The position numbers were made by a program, and so were the translations under genes. This document shows positions 1 through 7,404 of a stretch of DNA of 64,000 nt, piece after piece. Location: contig NZ_UPHT01000110.1 in NCBI RefSeq assembly GCF_900566085.1, positions 1 to 64,000 on the forward strand, in the 5' to 3' direction. Source of the DNA: Mycobacterium attenuatum. GTDB taxonomy: Bacteria > Actinomycetota > Actinomycetes > Mycobacteriales > Mycobacteriaceae. The notes under the pieces were generated by a model that saw nothing but the letters and a program-made list of their open reading frames with translations, searched no databases and was not told the origin of the DNA. Each line of letters starts with the position of its first letter. Position 1 is the stretch's first letter.

Positions 1-91
1 GCACACCGGCCGAGTACGCTTCGGCCTGCAGACACACCCATACCCCGGTGGCCTGCGAGATCAACTGAATCCGAATCAAACAAACCCGGCT

Positions 92-483
92 CTAAAAACG
101 GGTTGACTCAGTAACGGGGACTCGCCAGTCGGCGACGAACTGGAAGCGGCTCACCAGCTCGTCTCCCCGGCGAAATATTTGGCCGCCGACCGCAGAATGT
201 CACGCTCGGTCGACAACCGAGCCTCGGTGGCCCGTAACGTCTTGTTCTCGGCTCGTAGCCGGGCCAGCTCCTGGTCAGGGGTCTCCGCGCCCGATACTGG
301 TGCGCCACCAGTGGTGGGGTTGCAGTGCCGAATCGGCACCCCAGCGGCCTTGCACCACGCCGACAGCGTCACCCCACTAACCCCCAACTCGTCGGCGATC
401 TGGCTGATCGTCGCACCCTCAGTGTCTCGGTACAGCGTGACTGCATCCCGCTTGAACTCGTCCGGATAATTTTTCCTTGCCAT
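92..483 (-). mobile_element. IS3-family element remnant (orfA plus 5' stub of orfB)
   Basis: OrfA spans 151-483 and encodes 110 aa. It has an N-terminal helix-turn-helix (YPDEFKRDAV, then SQIADELGVSGVTLSAWCKAAG) and a C-terminal leucine-zipper-like stretch ending in ILRSAAKYFAGETSW, which is typical of IS3-family OrfA. In the -1 frame overlapping its end, the expected OrfB start (SRFQFVADW) is visible, so programmed frameshifting would have made the fused transposase. The orfB frame meets a TAG at 92-94 and OrfB homology is lost after VADW, so the element is truncated on its left side and cannot be active as seen. The upstream terminal repeat was not identified with confidence. Confidence 0.85.
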
Positions 484-908
484 CAGTGTCGATCATCTCG
501 CTTCCCCCGCCAATCTTGCGGGATTCAGCGTGTCCAACACCTGGGGTCAAGGCCCTGCCCACCGATTCGGCGATCTGCACCGCGGTCGCACCCGAAGCCG
601 TGCGCACCCGCCGAATCCACACCACCAGCCGAGCCTACCGACACAAATTAGTGCCTAACGAGTGCACTAAGCCGAACCATCACCCCAGCTCAGCGCATTG
701 CAACCTTCAGAAAATGTCCAAAGTGACCCAACTCAGGCCTGAGCCCCAGCGGACAATCCTCGCCCACCTCGGCATCAAAGTGGCTTACTAAGCCAAATGT
801 CCTAACTCAGGTCAAAGTGGCTTACTAAGCCAAATGTCCTAACTCAGGTCTAACCCTAACCATCGCGTTCGCCAGCCTGGCCGGATCGTGGTCGTTCTAG
901 TCGAAAAC
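484..908. other. Intergenic region between IS3 remnant and P450
   Basis: No convincing gene was found in this stretch. It holds the upstream flank of the IS3 orfA and the direct repeats at 775-848 just beyond the 3' end of the P450 gene. Confidence 0.5.
775..848. repeat. Two tandem 37-bp repeats with internal palindrome
   Basis: Two identical 37-bp units lie head to tail at 775-811 and 812-848. A degenerate partial copy (matching the CAAAGTG and ACTCAGG parts) sits upstream around 718-740. Each unit contains the perfect palindrome TGGCTTACTAAGCCA (7-bp arms, 1-bp centre). The block lies downstream of the P450 gene and may act as a transcription terminator, a protein-binding array or a debris repeat of an insertion sequence. 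No function can be assigned from sequence. Confidence 0.8.
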
Positions 909-2291
909 CTATCGGCGGTGTAGTCGAAGTTGCAGATCGACGGGTTTGAGTGTCATGGCTTCGGAGGCCGAGAGGTGATATCCAGGACGGGGTTCGAGGT
1001 CGTATTGATGCAGTACCGCCGCGAGAGTCAAAAGGGTCTCATGGAGCGCGAATTGGCGACCAAGGCAAGCGCGGGCGCCGGTGCCAAACGGCTTGTAGGT
1101 ACGAGGTGGAAGTTTGCGTAGATTCTCGGGAAGGAAACGGTCGGGGTTGAATTCATCGGCGTCAGAGCCCCAGGCATCGCAGCGGTGCGCGGCGATTAAG
1201 TGTACGAACACCCAGTCTCCGGCGCGGAAGGCATGCTTTCCGTTTCCGATGGTGGTGTCTTGGCGGGCCTGACGGAAGTAGCCAGGTGCTGCCGGCCACA
1301 GCCGCAAAGTTTCGTCAACCACGCAGCGTAGGTACCGCAGTGTGGCGACGTCCTCGAAACCGATGTTGGGGAAGATTTTATCGGGCCAGCGTTCGTCGAT
1401 CTCGGCGCGGGCTTTCGCGGCGATGTCGGGGTGAGTGGCTAAAAGGTGCAGGGCAAAGGCGATGGCGTTGGCGGAGGTTTCGCTGCCGACGATGAGGAGG
1501 GTCAGAATCTGGTTGATGATGTTGTCGTTGCCGAGTTGCTCGCCGGTGTCGGGGTCGGTGCGCTGCAGTAGGACGTCGAGCACGTCGGTGTGCGAGTCTG
1601 GCGTGGAGTTGCGGGCCTCGATGATTGTTGCGACTTGTCGGCGCATCTCGGCCTTGTCTTTGTTGTGTTGATTTTTTCTGTCCTGGGGGATGTCCGTGGT
1701 GTGCCGGTCGGCGTAGGCGAGTTCGCGAATCAGCATGGCGACGAATGGATTTTCGCGTTCACGGGGATTGCTGAGCTTGCTGAAGGAGTGGCCCATTGCG
1801 GTGCGGGCGATGATCTCGAGGGTGAGTCGGTTGGTGTCGGCGGGGATGGTAAGCCAGCCTCGGACAGCGCTTTTGGTGTTCCAGGTGTCGAGGAGTTCGC
1901 GGATGGCGCCGATCATGTTGTCGTGGTAGCGCTTCATGGCTGCTTTGGCGAAGAGTGGCATTAAGATGTTATGCGCTGTGCGCCAGTTGGGTTCGTGGTT
2001 GTAGGCGGTGAATAAGCCGTCACCGAGGACGGAGCGTAGCCTGCCCAGCGAGGGGCCAATGTGTTTTTCCCAGCGGGTCTCGTCGTTGACTTCGTCGATG
2101 AGGGCGGTGTCGGCGAGAAAGATGACTGGCTGGTTGCCGAAGGGCTGCTCAAGCATTCCGCTGCCAAGTTTGCGGAGTTCGGTGGTCACGGCCTGGACGG
2201 GTTTAGTAAAGTCAAGCGTTCGCGGATCGGCGATGATAGGAAACTGAAAGCGGTTTAACTGGCTGGTCGGGATTGAGCTGTCCGTGGTCAT
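909..2291 (-). CDS. CYP102-like cytochrome P450 (haem domain only)
   Basis: This 460-aa soluble P450 carries all the family landmarks. The I-helix is GSETS (residues 269-273), the ExxR motif is ETLR (327-330), and the haem ligand loop FGTGARACLG (402-411) puts the thiolate at Cys409, followed by RQFALHE. The N-terminal LDFTKPVQA region and the core resemble the haem domain of the CYP102/BM3 fatty-acid hydroxylases, but no reductase domain is fused, so it must use separate electron donors. The substrate is unknown; a fatty acid-like substrate is only inferred. It is the last gene of a minus-strand cluster, 14 bp after the DUF6545-type membrane protein, with a GGGAG ribosome site before its ATG. 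Confidence 0.93.
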   Translation of the reverse strand: MTTDSSIPTSQLNRFQFPIIADPRTLDFTKPVQAVTTELRKLGSGMLEQPFGNQPVIFLADTALIDEVNDETRWEKHIGPSLGRLRSVLGDGLFTAYNHEPNWRTAHNILMPLFAKAAMKRYHDNMIGAIRELLDTWNTKSAVRGWLTIPADTNRLTLEIIARTAMGHSFSKLSNPRERENPFVAMLIRELAYADRHTTDIPQDRKNQHNKDKAEMRRQVATIIEARNSTPDSHTDVLDVLLQRTDPDTGEQLGNDNIINQILTLLIVGSETSANAIAFALHLLATHPDIAAKARAEIDERWPDKIFPNIGFEDVATLRYLRCVVDETLRLWPAAPGYFRQARQDTTIGNGKHAFRAGDWVFVHLIAAHRCDAWGSDADEFNPDRFLPENLRKLPPRTYKPFGTGARACLGRQFALHETLLTLAAVLHQYDLEPRPGYHLSASEAMTLKPVDLQLRLHRR

Positions 2292-2305
2292 CCTGTCGGG
2301 CTCCC

Positions 2306-3514
2306 TTACCTAGGCTGGGCGGTCACTTCGGGGGCGGACAGGGTGAACCGGTCGGTAGTTGCGTAGGCGACCGGCCACCATTTCGCCAATTTCAATAGTT
2401 CGGCTACCTCCTCGTCGAGAGTTGTCGACCGAGATCGCAGGATTAGTGCCATGTCAGGGGGCTCTGGTGTGACGCCCGCGGCTTTGGCTTTGGCGGCATT
2501 AGCCAACTGCAGGGCGTGAGTCGCCGCGTCGTGTTCGCGAGTTGGCACGGAGTAAGCCTTGAGAAACCCGGCCAGCTCGTGTGAAGCTATTTCACGCAGA
2601 TAGGGGCGCAGCCGCAAGATAACGTCGCGGATTTCGATAACGGTTTGGTGCAATTCCAGGGGGGTCTTTTGAAATCGATGGTCATCCTGTTCAAGGTTGA
2701 AACTGCATTCTGGCACCACCGCTGTCAGGCTTAACCGCAGAGGCTTCAATCTATTCCAGGTGCGACCAGTGCGATCCATTCCGAAGTAAGACAGCAGTTT
2801 CGCCGCGAGCGGCACCGCGCCGAGAGTAAAGACGATGACTGCTATGGAGAAGAACTCGAAGCCGTGAAACCACAGCCGAAACTCGATGGTGCTAGTCCAG
2901 CCAAGCTGGTCGGTCACCGCCAAGACCAGCGCCTCCGAGCAGCCCGCTGCGGCCACGACACCTAGCAGTAATCCGCCGACGGCCAGGAGGAATTCACGGT
3001 TGCGGGTGGTTTTCCTCAACTCGACCGCAAACATCCAACTTACCCGAGCCCCCACCACGAAAATCATGGTCAGATAGAAGCTCCACGCCCAGATCGCGTC
3101 CCAGCCGCCGGAGACTTCAAGGGTTTGACCGGCAACGCGGGCACGGGTAGCCGCGACCAGGTATGCCATGCACAAAATGACTGCTGCCAGACGATAATAA
3201 CCGTGATCTCGGCGCGTTTCGACCGGCGAGTGCCTAGTCCATAACATCGTGAATCCGATGAATTCGGTGGAGGCGAAAATCATTGCAGCGAAAGCTAGTT
3301 GCTGGGCGGTGGTGACAGTCATCAAGGCGCTTTTGGACAAAAGGCCTTCTACTTTGCGCTCACGCAAGAGCTGGGCCAGCAGTACGAATGCCATCAGATT
3401 GTTGTAGTAGGTGTCGTAGAGGTTGGCCCTACACCACCGGAAGCGCGCGGAGAGAAGGATCGCCATAAGCGTGATTACGGGCCACGCGATGATGCCTGGG
3501 ACGGTGGAGGTCAT
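2306..3514 (-). CDS. MAB_1171c/DUF6545-type multi-pass membrane protein
   Basis: This 402-aa protein has about seven hydrophobic segments in its first 240 residues and a charged cytoplasmic C-terminal region (about 250-402). The architecture and sequence character match what I recall as the MAB_1171c family putative transporter (DUF6545), which often sits beside XRE regulators, ImmA/IrrE peptidases and P450s in actinobacteria. The biochemical role of the family is unknown to me. Its start overlaps the stop of the metallopeptidase gene by an ATGA (3511-3514), so the two are translationally coupled, and the P450 follows 14 bp downstream. Function is inferred from context only. Confidence 0.75.
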   Translation of the reverse strand: MTSTVPGIIAWPVITLMAILLSARFRWCRANLYDTYYNNLMAFVLLAQLLRERKVEGLLSKSALMTVTTAQQLAFAAMIFASTEFIGFTMLWTRHSPVETRRDHGYYRLAAVILCMAYLVAATRARVAGQTLEVSGGWDAIWAWSFYLTMIFVVGARVSWMFAVELRKTTRNREFLLAVGGLLLGVVAAAGCSEALVLAVTDQLGWTSTIEFRLWFHGFEFFSIAVIVFTLGAVPLAAKLLSYFGMDRTGRTWNRLKPLRLSLTAVVPECSFNLEQDDHRFQKTPLELHQTVIEIRDVILRLRPYLREIASHELAGFLKAYSVPTREHDAATHALQLANAAKAKAAGVTPEPPDMALILRSRSTTLDEEVAELLKLAKWWPVAYATTDRFTLSAPEVTAQPR

Positions 3515-4014
3515 TGGCGGCCGAAGAAGGCGCTACGCATCATCACCGATGAACGCTCGTTGGCTTCAGCGGCGGCGATCATCAGCACGGAAGCGAATAT
3601 TTCGGCGTCTCGTTCCTGGTCGCTGGCGTAGGCCGTTCGTCTTAATACGGCATTCACGGTCGCCAGGTCGATGTCAGGTAACACTTTGAGCCACGCGTCG
3701 GAATTAAGTGTTCTATCAGTACCGGTTTCCTGTGCTAGACCGTGCCCTAACACCATGTGCCCGATTTCGTGGCAAACGATTTGATCGATGTGATAGTCCG
3801 AAGTTTCAGCGTCGTAAAGGATGACGTCGTCGTCGTCGCGGATTAACCACACACCGCAGGGACCTTCCGTGAACGCTGAGGTATCGGTGGGGAGTAGCCG
3901 GATGGGCCTACCTCTTTGAGAGGCGAGATTCTCAATAAAGACATCTCTATTCCAAGGAACAGGGATGTGCAGCGTACGCGCTAGAGCGAGTAGCTCGGCG
4001 TTAGGCACTGCCAT
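3511..4014 (-). CDS. ImmA/IrrE-like zinc metallopeptidase
   Basis: This 167-aa protein contains the zinc peptidase motif CHEIGHMVLGH (near residues 82-92), with the HExxH pair and downstream residues typical of the ImmA/IrrE (DUF955) family. Members cleave an XRE-type repressor to switch on the genes it controls, as ImmA does for ICEBs1 ImmR. The candidate partners here are the XRE/EspR-like proteins upstream in the same cluster. A TTG three bases upstream is an alternative start. The 3' end overlaps the membrane-protein gene by 4 bp. Confidence 0.85.
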   Translation of the reverse strand: MAVPNAELLALARTLHIPVPWNRDVFIENLASQRGRPIRLLPTDTSAFTEGPCGVWLIRDDDDVILYDAETSDYHIDQIVCHEIGHMVLGHGLAQETGTDRTLNSDAWLKVLPDIDLATVNAVLRRTAYASDQERDAEIFASVLMIAAAEANERSSVMMRSAFFGRQ

Positions 4015-4068
4015 CAAATTTCCTCACCTTGCGGAGCGGTCGCAGGTAGCCGCTGAAGTTTTCGCATC

Positions 4069-4440
4069 TCATGCGACGGTGACCGCCAAGCTGTTGATCG
4101 CTTCCGGCTCCAATCCTAAGACGCGCAGGGCCAGGTCACGCACCCCGCCCCGCTGTCACGTAAGGCTTGCAGGAGGTTGGGTTGGGCGTCGATTTGCGGG
4201 TCGATCAGGTAGGACGGGGAGACGCCGAAGAATTCGGCGACAGCCCGTAGAAGCTGCGCGGTTGGGTTGGTCTTGATCCTACTGTGCAGCTGCCATATGT
4301 AGGCCGAGCTGATCGCGACACCCCGGTCTGTTTGGTGATGGCCTCGGCGGCGGGGACGGTGTTGGACAGCAGCGGCTCAGATGGGTTGCGTATGGCCTGG
4401 AGAAGTTTGTTGAGCTTGACTGACAGCTTGGATTCACGTG
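4069..4440 (-). pseudogene. EspR-like regulator, broken by two frameshifts
   Basis: Three frames read together give an EspR-like protein. The first segment is ESKLSVKLNKLLQAIRN; after a shift near 4317 it continues as SSAYIWQLHSRIKTNPTAQL and FFGVSPSYL; after another shift near 4146 it ends VRDLALRVLGLEPEAINSL with a stop at 4069. This is the order seen in mycobacterial EspR (N-terminal HTH, then a helical dimerisation tail). No start codon is left in the first frame, because an in-frame TAG lies just upstream. It sits between an intact EspR-like gene and the peptidase gene in the same orientation, so it is probably a decayed paralogue. Confidence 0.8.
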
Positions 4441-4506
4441 CGGGGCCCGTCTAGCGCACCTAACTGTGCTCTCGCTTCGCACGCAGTCCCGTGGAATGCG
4501 CTGAGG

Positions 4507-4920
4507 CTACTCAGCGGTCGTGGGGGCACTTAATTGATCATCACAAACGATATTGCCTAGAGTGTCAATTGCTGGCTCACCTCGCAGAGATAGACGCTTG
4601 ACACCGGCGTCGCGGGCGGCGGCGAGTAGGCGAAGTTGCTTGTCCACATGCTCTGCGTGGGCACCTGCTGAAGTCAGGTACTCAGCGGACACGCCAAAAT
4701 GTGTGGCCAGCCCGCGAGCAATGTCTTGCTCGGGAGTGGGGGCGCTCTCATGTCGTAGGGCGCTGATTTGGCTGCCAGTAACGGAGCGACCGATGATGTG
4801 GCTCACCGATCTGGCTACTTCCTCGGCTGACTGCTCCGGTTGATCTCGTGACCGACATACGTTGAACAGCCTGTCAAGTTTGACCGCAAACGTCAGGGTG
4901 GGGTCGCTGATGTCAGTCAT
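4507..4920 (-). CDS. EspR-like XRE transcriptional regulator
   Basis: This 137-aa protein has the layout of mycobacterial EspR. The N-terminus is FAVKLDRLFNV, the HTH region includes SVTGSQISALRHESAPTP, FGVSAEYLT follows, and the C-terminal helix LRLLAAARDAGVKRLSLRG resembles the dimerisation part of EspR. EspR binds DNA as a dimer and organises promoters of virulence loci. This paralogue probably controls its own cluster. It begins 3 bp after the stop of the upstream XRE gene, so both are likely on one transcript. It is a candidate substrate for the nearby ImmA/IrrE-like peptidase, by inference. Confidence 0.75.
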   Translation of the reverse strand: MTDISDPTLTFAVKLDRLFNVCRSRDQPEQSAEEVARSVSHIIGRSVTGSQISALRHESAPTPEQDIARGLATHFGVSAEYLTSAGAHAEHVDKQLRLLAAARDAGVKRLSLRGEPAIDTLGNIVCDDQLSAPTTAE

Positions 4921-4923
4921 TTG

Positions 4924-5595
4924 TCAGATCCTTCTCGGGTTGCGGCGTCGCAGTCGCCGCCGAAATGACGCCTCAAGTTCAGTGTCGATGCTTTCTGAGT
5001 AGCCCAACAGCCACCGCCTGTACAGCTTGTCAACCCTCTCGGGATCGTCCGCCGAGACAGGTGCCGAGAGCAACTCAGCGAACGCGTATTCCAGTAGCGG
5101 CTGCATGGACTGGTGGCCCTTGGTGTGGTTTCGTTCGAGTAAATCCGTTACATAATGTCCGACGATGGCGCTCAGATGCTGATTGAGGGTGTCAACGATG
5201 GGTCGGATTTCACCGGACGGAATGGGTTCGACGCTGTGGTCATCAAGCACATCATTGAGTTGCGTCTGGGTTGTCATCATCGCCAGAATGCGCTCAAGGG
5301 GCAACCCCACGGTGCCGTCTGTAGGTTCCAGCACCGCGCGCTTACCGATGTGCTCCCGGGGTTTGGGCTCATCGCCGCCCCAGTAGGTGTTGGCTGCACT
5401 ACCGGGTAACCAACGAAGTCCGACGTCGAATTTCGACAGAGTGCTCGGCCGTGGGTCCTCAAGTTCTCCCGCTTCCGCCTTGGCGAGCGTGGGCGCGGTA
5501 GGCCCGCCGTTGCGGTTGACCTCAGCCAGCGTCATTCCGAGGTTCCGGCGCCGCTGCGATACTTGCACCCCGAAGTGTTCCCGATGTCCTGTCAT
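4924..5595 (-). CDS. XRE-family regulator with long C-terminal domain
   Basis: The chosen ATG at 5595 gives 223 aa; the reading frame stays open upstream to about 5691 but without a better start. Residues 1-75 form an HTH (VSQRRRNLGMTLAEVNRNGG, then PTLAKAEAGELEDPRPSTLS). The remaining 150 residues are mainly charged helices with no recognisable catalytic motif. It is the first gene of the minus-strand cluster running to the P450, and the 460-bp AT-richer region upstream probably carries the promoter. The C-terminal domain may bind a ligand or be the target of the peptidase; this is inference. Confidence 0.7.
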   Translation of the reverse strand: MTGHREHFGVQVSQRRRNLGMTLAEVNRNGGPTAPTLAKAEAGELEDPRPSTLSKFDVGLRWLPGSAANTYWGGDEPKPREHIGKRAVLEPTDGTVGLPLERILAMMTTQTQLNDVLDDHSVEPIPSGEIRPIVDTLNQHLSAIVGHYVTDLLERNHTKGHQSMQPLLEYAFAELLSAPVSADDPERVDKLYRRWLLGYSESIDTELEASFRRRLRRRNPRRI

Positions 5596-6059
5596 AAGGC
5601 CACTCCACACTCCATTGGAAACACGGATCAAACAGCAGTGAACAAAACTAGCATCGCAGTGTGATCTTGCAGAGTTCGATCTAGGGTTCACGGGTATCTG
5701 TTACTTGACCTGCTGAGACCTGTCCCCTGCCTGTCATCGGCTAGCCCGACGTCTAGCCTCATGGACGAAGGCCCCTCGGGTGCCGTTGCCGACGGGTGCC
5801 GTCTTGGCCGTAGAACGGTAAACCTAAGAGTAACCATCACCAGTTTTAGCCTCAAGCTAGCGGACTCGCGACCCTACGTAGTATCGCGTAATTCATACTT
5901 ATTTTATTGACTTTTGTTGCTTGTTTACTCTCTGCGGCCTAGGTTTCTGAGGACACCATCGACGAAGCAGTTGGGCGTCGTTGGAGGTGTTGCGTCAAAC
6001 GCTGGGCCGCCCCGGGGGCCACCAACCTGAACAGGCCTTTATCGGAGATTGGAGACGAT
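5596..6059. promoter_or_regulatory. Divergent intergenic region, likely promoters
   Basis: This 464-bp stretch separates the minus-strand regulator cluster from the plus-strand gene at 6060. It is noticeably AT-richer (for example the TTATTTTATTGACTTTTG run around 5900) than its surroundings, as expected of divergent promoters or a nucleoid-protein (Lsr2/EspR) binding zone. No specific operator could be defined. Confidence 0.4.
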
Positions 6060-6527
6060 ATGCTCACCGCTACCACCACGCCCCGTGTCCCATACGGTGC
6101 TCCGGCCTTTGCGGTCACTGCTCACGGCGCCCCCGTGCCGTTCAGCATCGACGAGAACGCTTTCGCGGCCTGGGTTGCTGACGAAAGCGATGAGCTGCCA
6201 CACCACCTGCCAGACCCAACCGATACCTCCGCGAGATCGACCTCGTCAGAATTGGTCCATCGGGCACTTAGCGCTGGTGCGCTCATCGGCGATCCTGGCC
6301 TTGAGCTGAACATTCACGACGCCACAATCGCTGAGGAGACTGGGTACGTTGTGCGACTGAACAACCGTGCTGGCAGCCAGCTTTCGGTTGGCCTGACCAG
6401 GGGATGGAATGAACTGCGCTGGCCACCAAAAGATTTCACTGTCAGTGACGAAGTACGTTACTGCCTGCAACAAATCTGTGACACCGCCAACGCGCTACTC
6501 AACGACATACTGGTAGTCCCGGCGTAA
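6060..6527 (+). CDS. Hypothetical protein
   Basis: This ORF encodes 155 aa and starts at ATG 6060, preceded by TTGGAGAC as a ribosome site. No signal peptide or membrane segment is present. The middle and C-terminal parts (LIGDPGLELNIHDAT, GYVVRLNNRAG, GWNELRWPPKDF, CLQQICDTANALLND) look like a compact soluble domain. I do not recognise the family. It is divergent from the XRE/ImmA/P450 cluster and is followed after 35 bp by a 48-residue ORF in the same direction, so the two may be an operon. Confidence 0.55.
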   Translation: MLTATTTPRVPYGAPAFAVTAHGAPVPFSIDENAFAAWVADESDELPHHLPDPTDTSARSTSSELVHRALSAGALIGDPGLELNIHDATIAEETGYVVRLNNRAGSQLSVGLTRGWNELRWPPKDFTVSDEVRYCLQQICDTANALLNDILVVPA

Positions 6528-6562
6528 AGCGGGCTCGCCCAGGCGCGAAATATGCTGCGGTG

Positions 6563-6709
6563 ATGGAAAATGTCTCCGATGTCATGCGTGTCCGTGTGAG
6601 AGCTGCATCCCTTGATCCGCTCATCGCCCGCATCGACGAACTTGTCGAAGAAGACGGCGAAACGGTTTCCCTCGACGAGCGTGATGTGCGGAGCGTATCT
6701 GACGAGTAA
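6563..6709 (+). CDS. Small ORF, 48 aa, acidic
   Basis: An ATG at 6563 opens a 48-residue frame ending in TAA at 6709. The product starts MENVSDVMRVRVRAASL and continues with a very acidic second half containing IDELVEEDGETVSLDERD. It lies 35 bp after the stop of the 155-aa gene on the same strand. The size and acidity are compatible with a small antitoxin-like or accessory peptide, but no family is recognised. Confidence 0.45.
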   Translation: MENVSDVMRVRVRAASLDPLIARIDELVEEDGETVSLDERDVRSVSDE

Positions 6710-6827
6710 GCCTCGGGTTCCCGAAGCTGCCCCTAATCCCCACTGGCAGTGGCCGGGAGTCTCTGGCAGCGGGGGGTGGTGAGCTGCCTTTGTCTGGGGG
6801 AAAGAGTTGCAACCCGTACAGAATTCG

Positions 6828-7404
6828 TTAATCGGTGAGATTTTCTAGCCCGCATTCGATTTCGGGGTTCACGTGACGCTCGCGGAACAGTGTGGTGAAT
6901 TCGGCTTGGTCGGCGTCGTCCCAATCGCGGTAGGCTGCGATGCGGAAGCCCTCCAAGGCGTTCTCTGCTGTCCATGGGATACCTCGGTGCTCTGGGCTGG
7001 ATTCCTGGTGGTGGCGCACTGTTCGCCAGATATAGGCGAAGGTGTCGACCGCTTGATCGTGTAGTCCGTTGCGCCACAGCCACACACTCACCGCAGCGGC
7101 CGGGTCGCCAGGGCGCAGTGGTGCTTCTTGGTTCTCTTTCCACCACGCCAACCGTTCGGCGTGCGCGGCGTCAGCTTCATCGTCGGACAGAATCTGTAGG
7201 GTGGCCGCGTCCATGGTGTTGCGTTCCGGCGGATTGGCCCAGGACTGTTCGTCCCGCAGAATCCATTTCGTCTCGGTTTCGGCGAGTCGCCAGATGAACA
7301 TTTCCCATAGTTTGTTCTTATCCATGCCCGCGTATGGTTTCAGCGGCAGATCAAGCAACGGGTTGATGCGCCACCGAGGTTGTCCCGGGTCTCGTAGAAG
7401 TTGA
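6828..7404 (-). pseudogene. Hypothetical gene truncated by the IS256-family element
   Basis: The minus-strand frame encodes a soluble, tryptophan-rich C-terminal part: LWEMFIWRLAETETKWILRD, later VSVWLWRNGLHDQAVDTFAY, ending CGLENLTD. Before about 7404 the frame continues into the terminal repeat of the IS256-family element, so the 5' end of the gene has been lost. About 190 genuine residues remain. I do not recognise the family. No matching 5' portion is seen on the far side of the insertion sequence, where IS3 sequence begins instead, so a deletion or rearrangement accompanied the event. Confidence 0.6.

Noticed and set aside
775..848. Short tandem repeats considered as a CRISPR array.
   Set aside because: The copies abut without spacers and only two full units exist; no cas gene is nearby.
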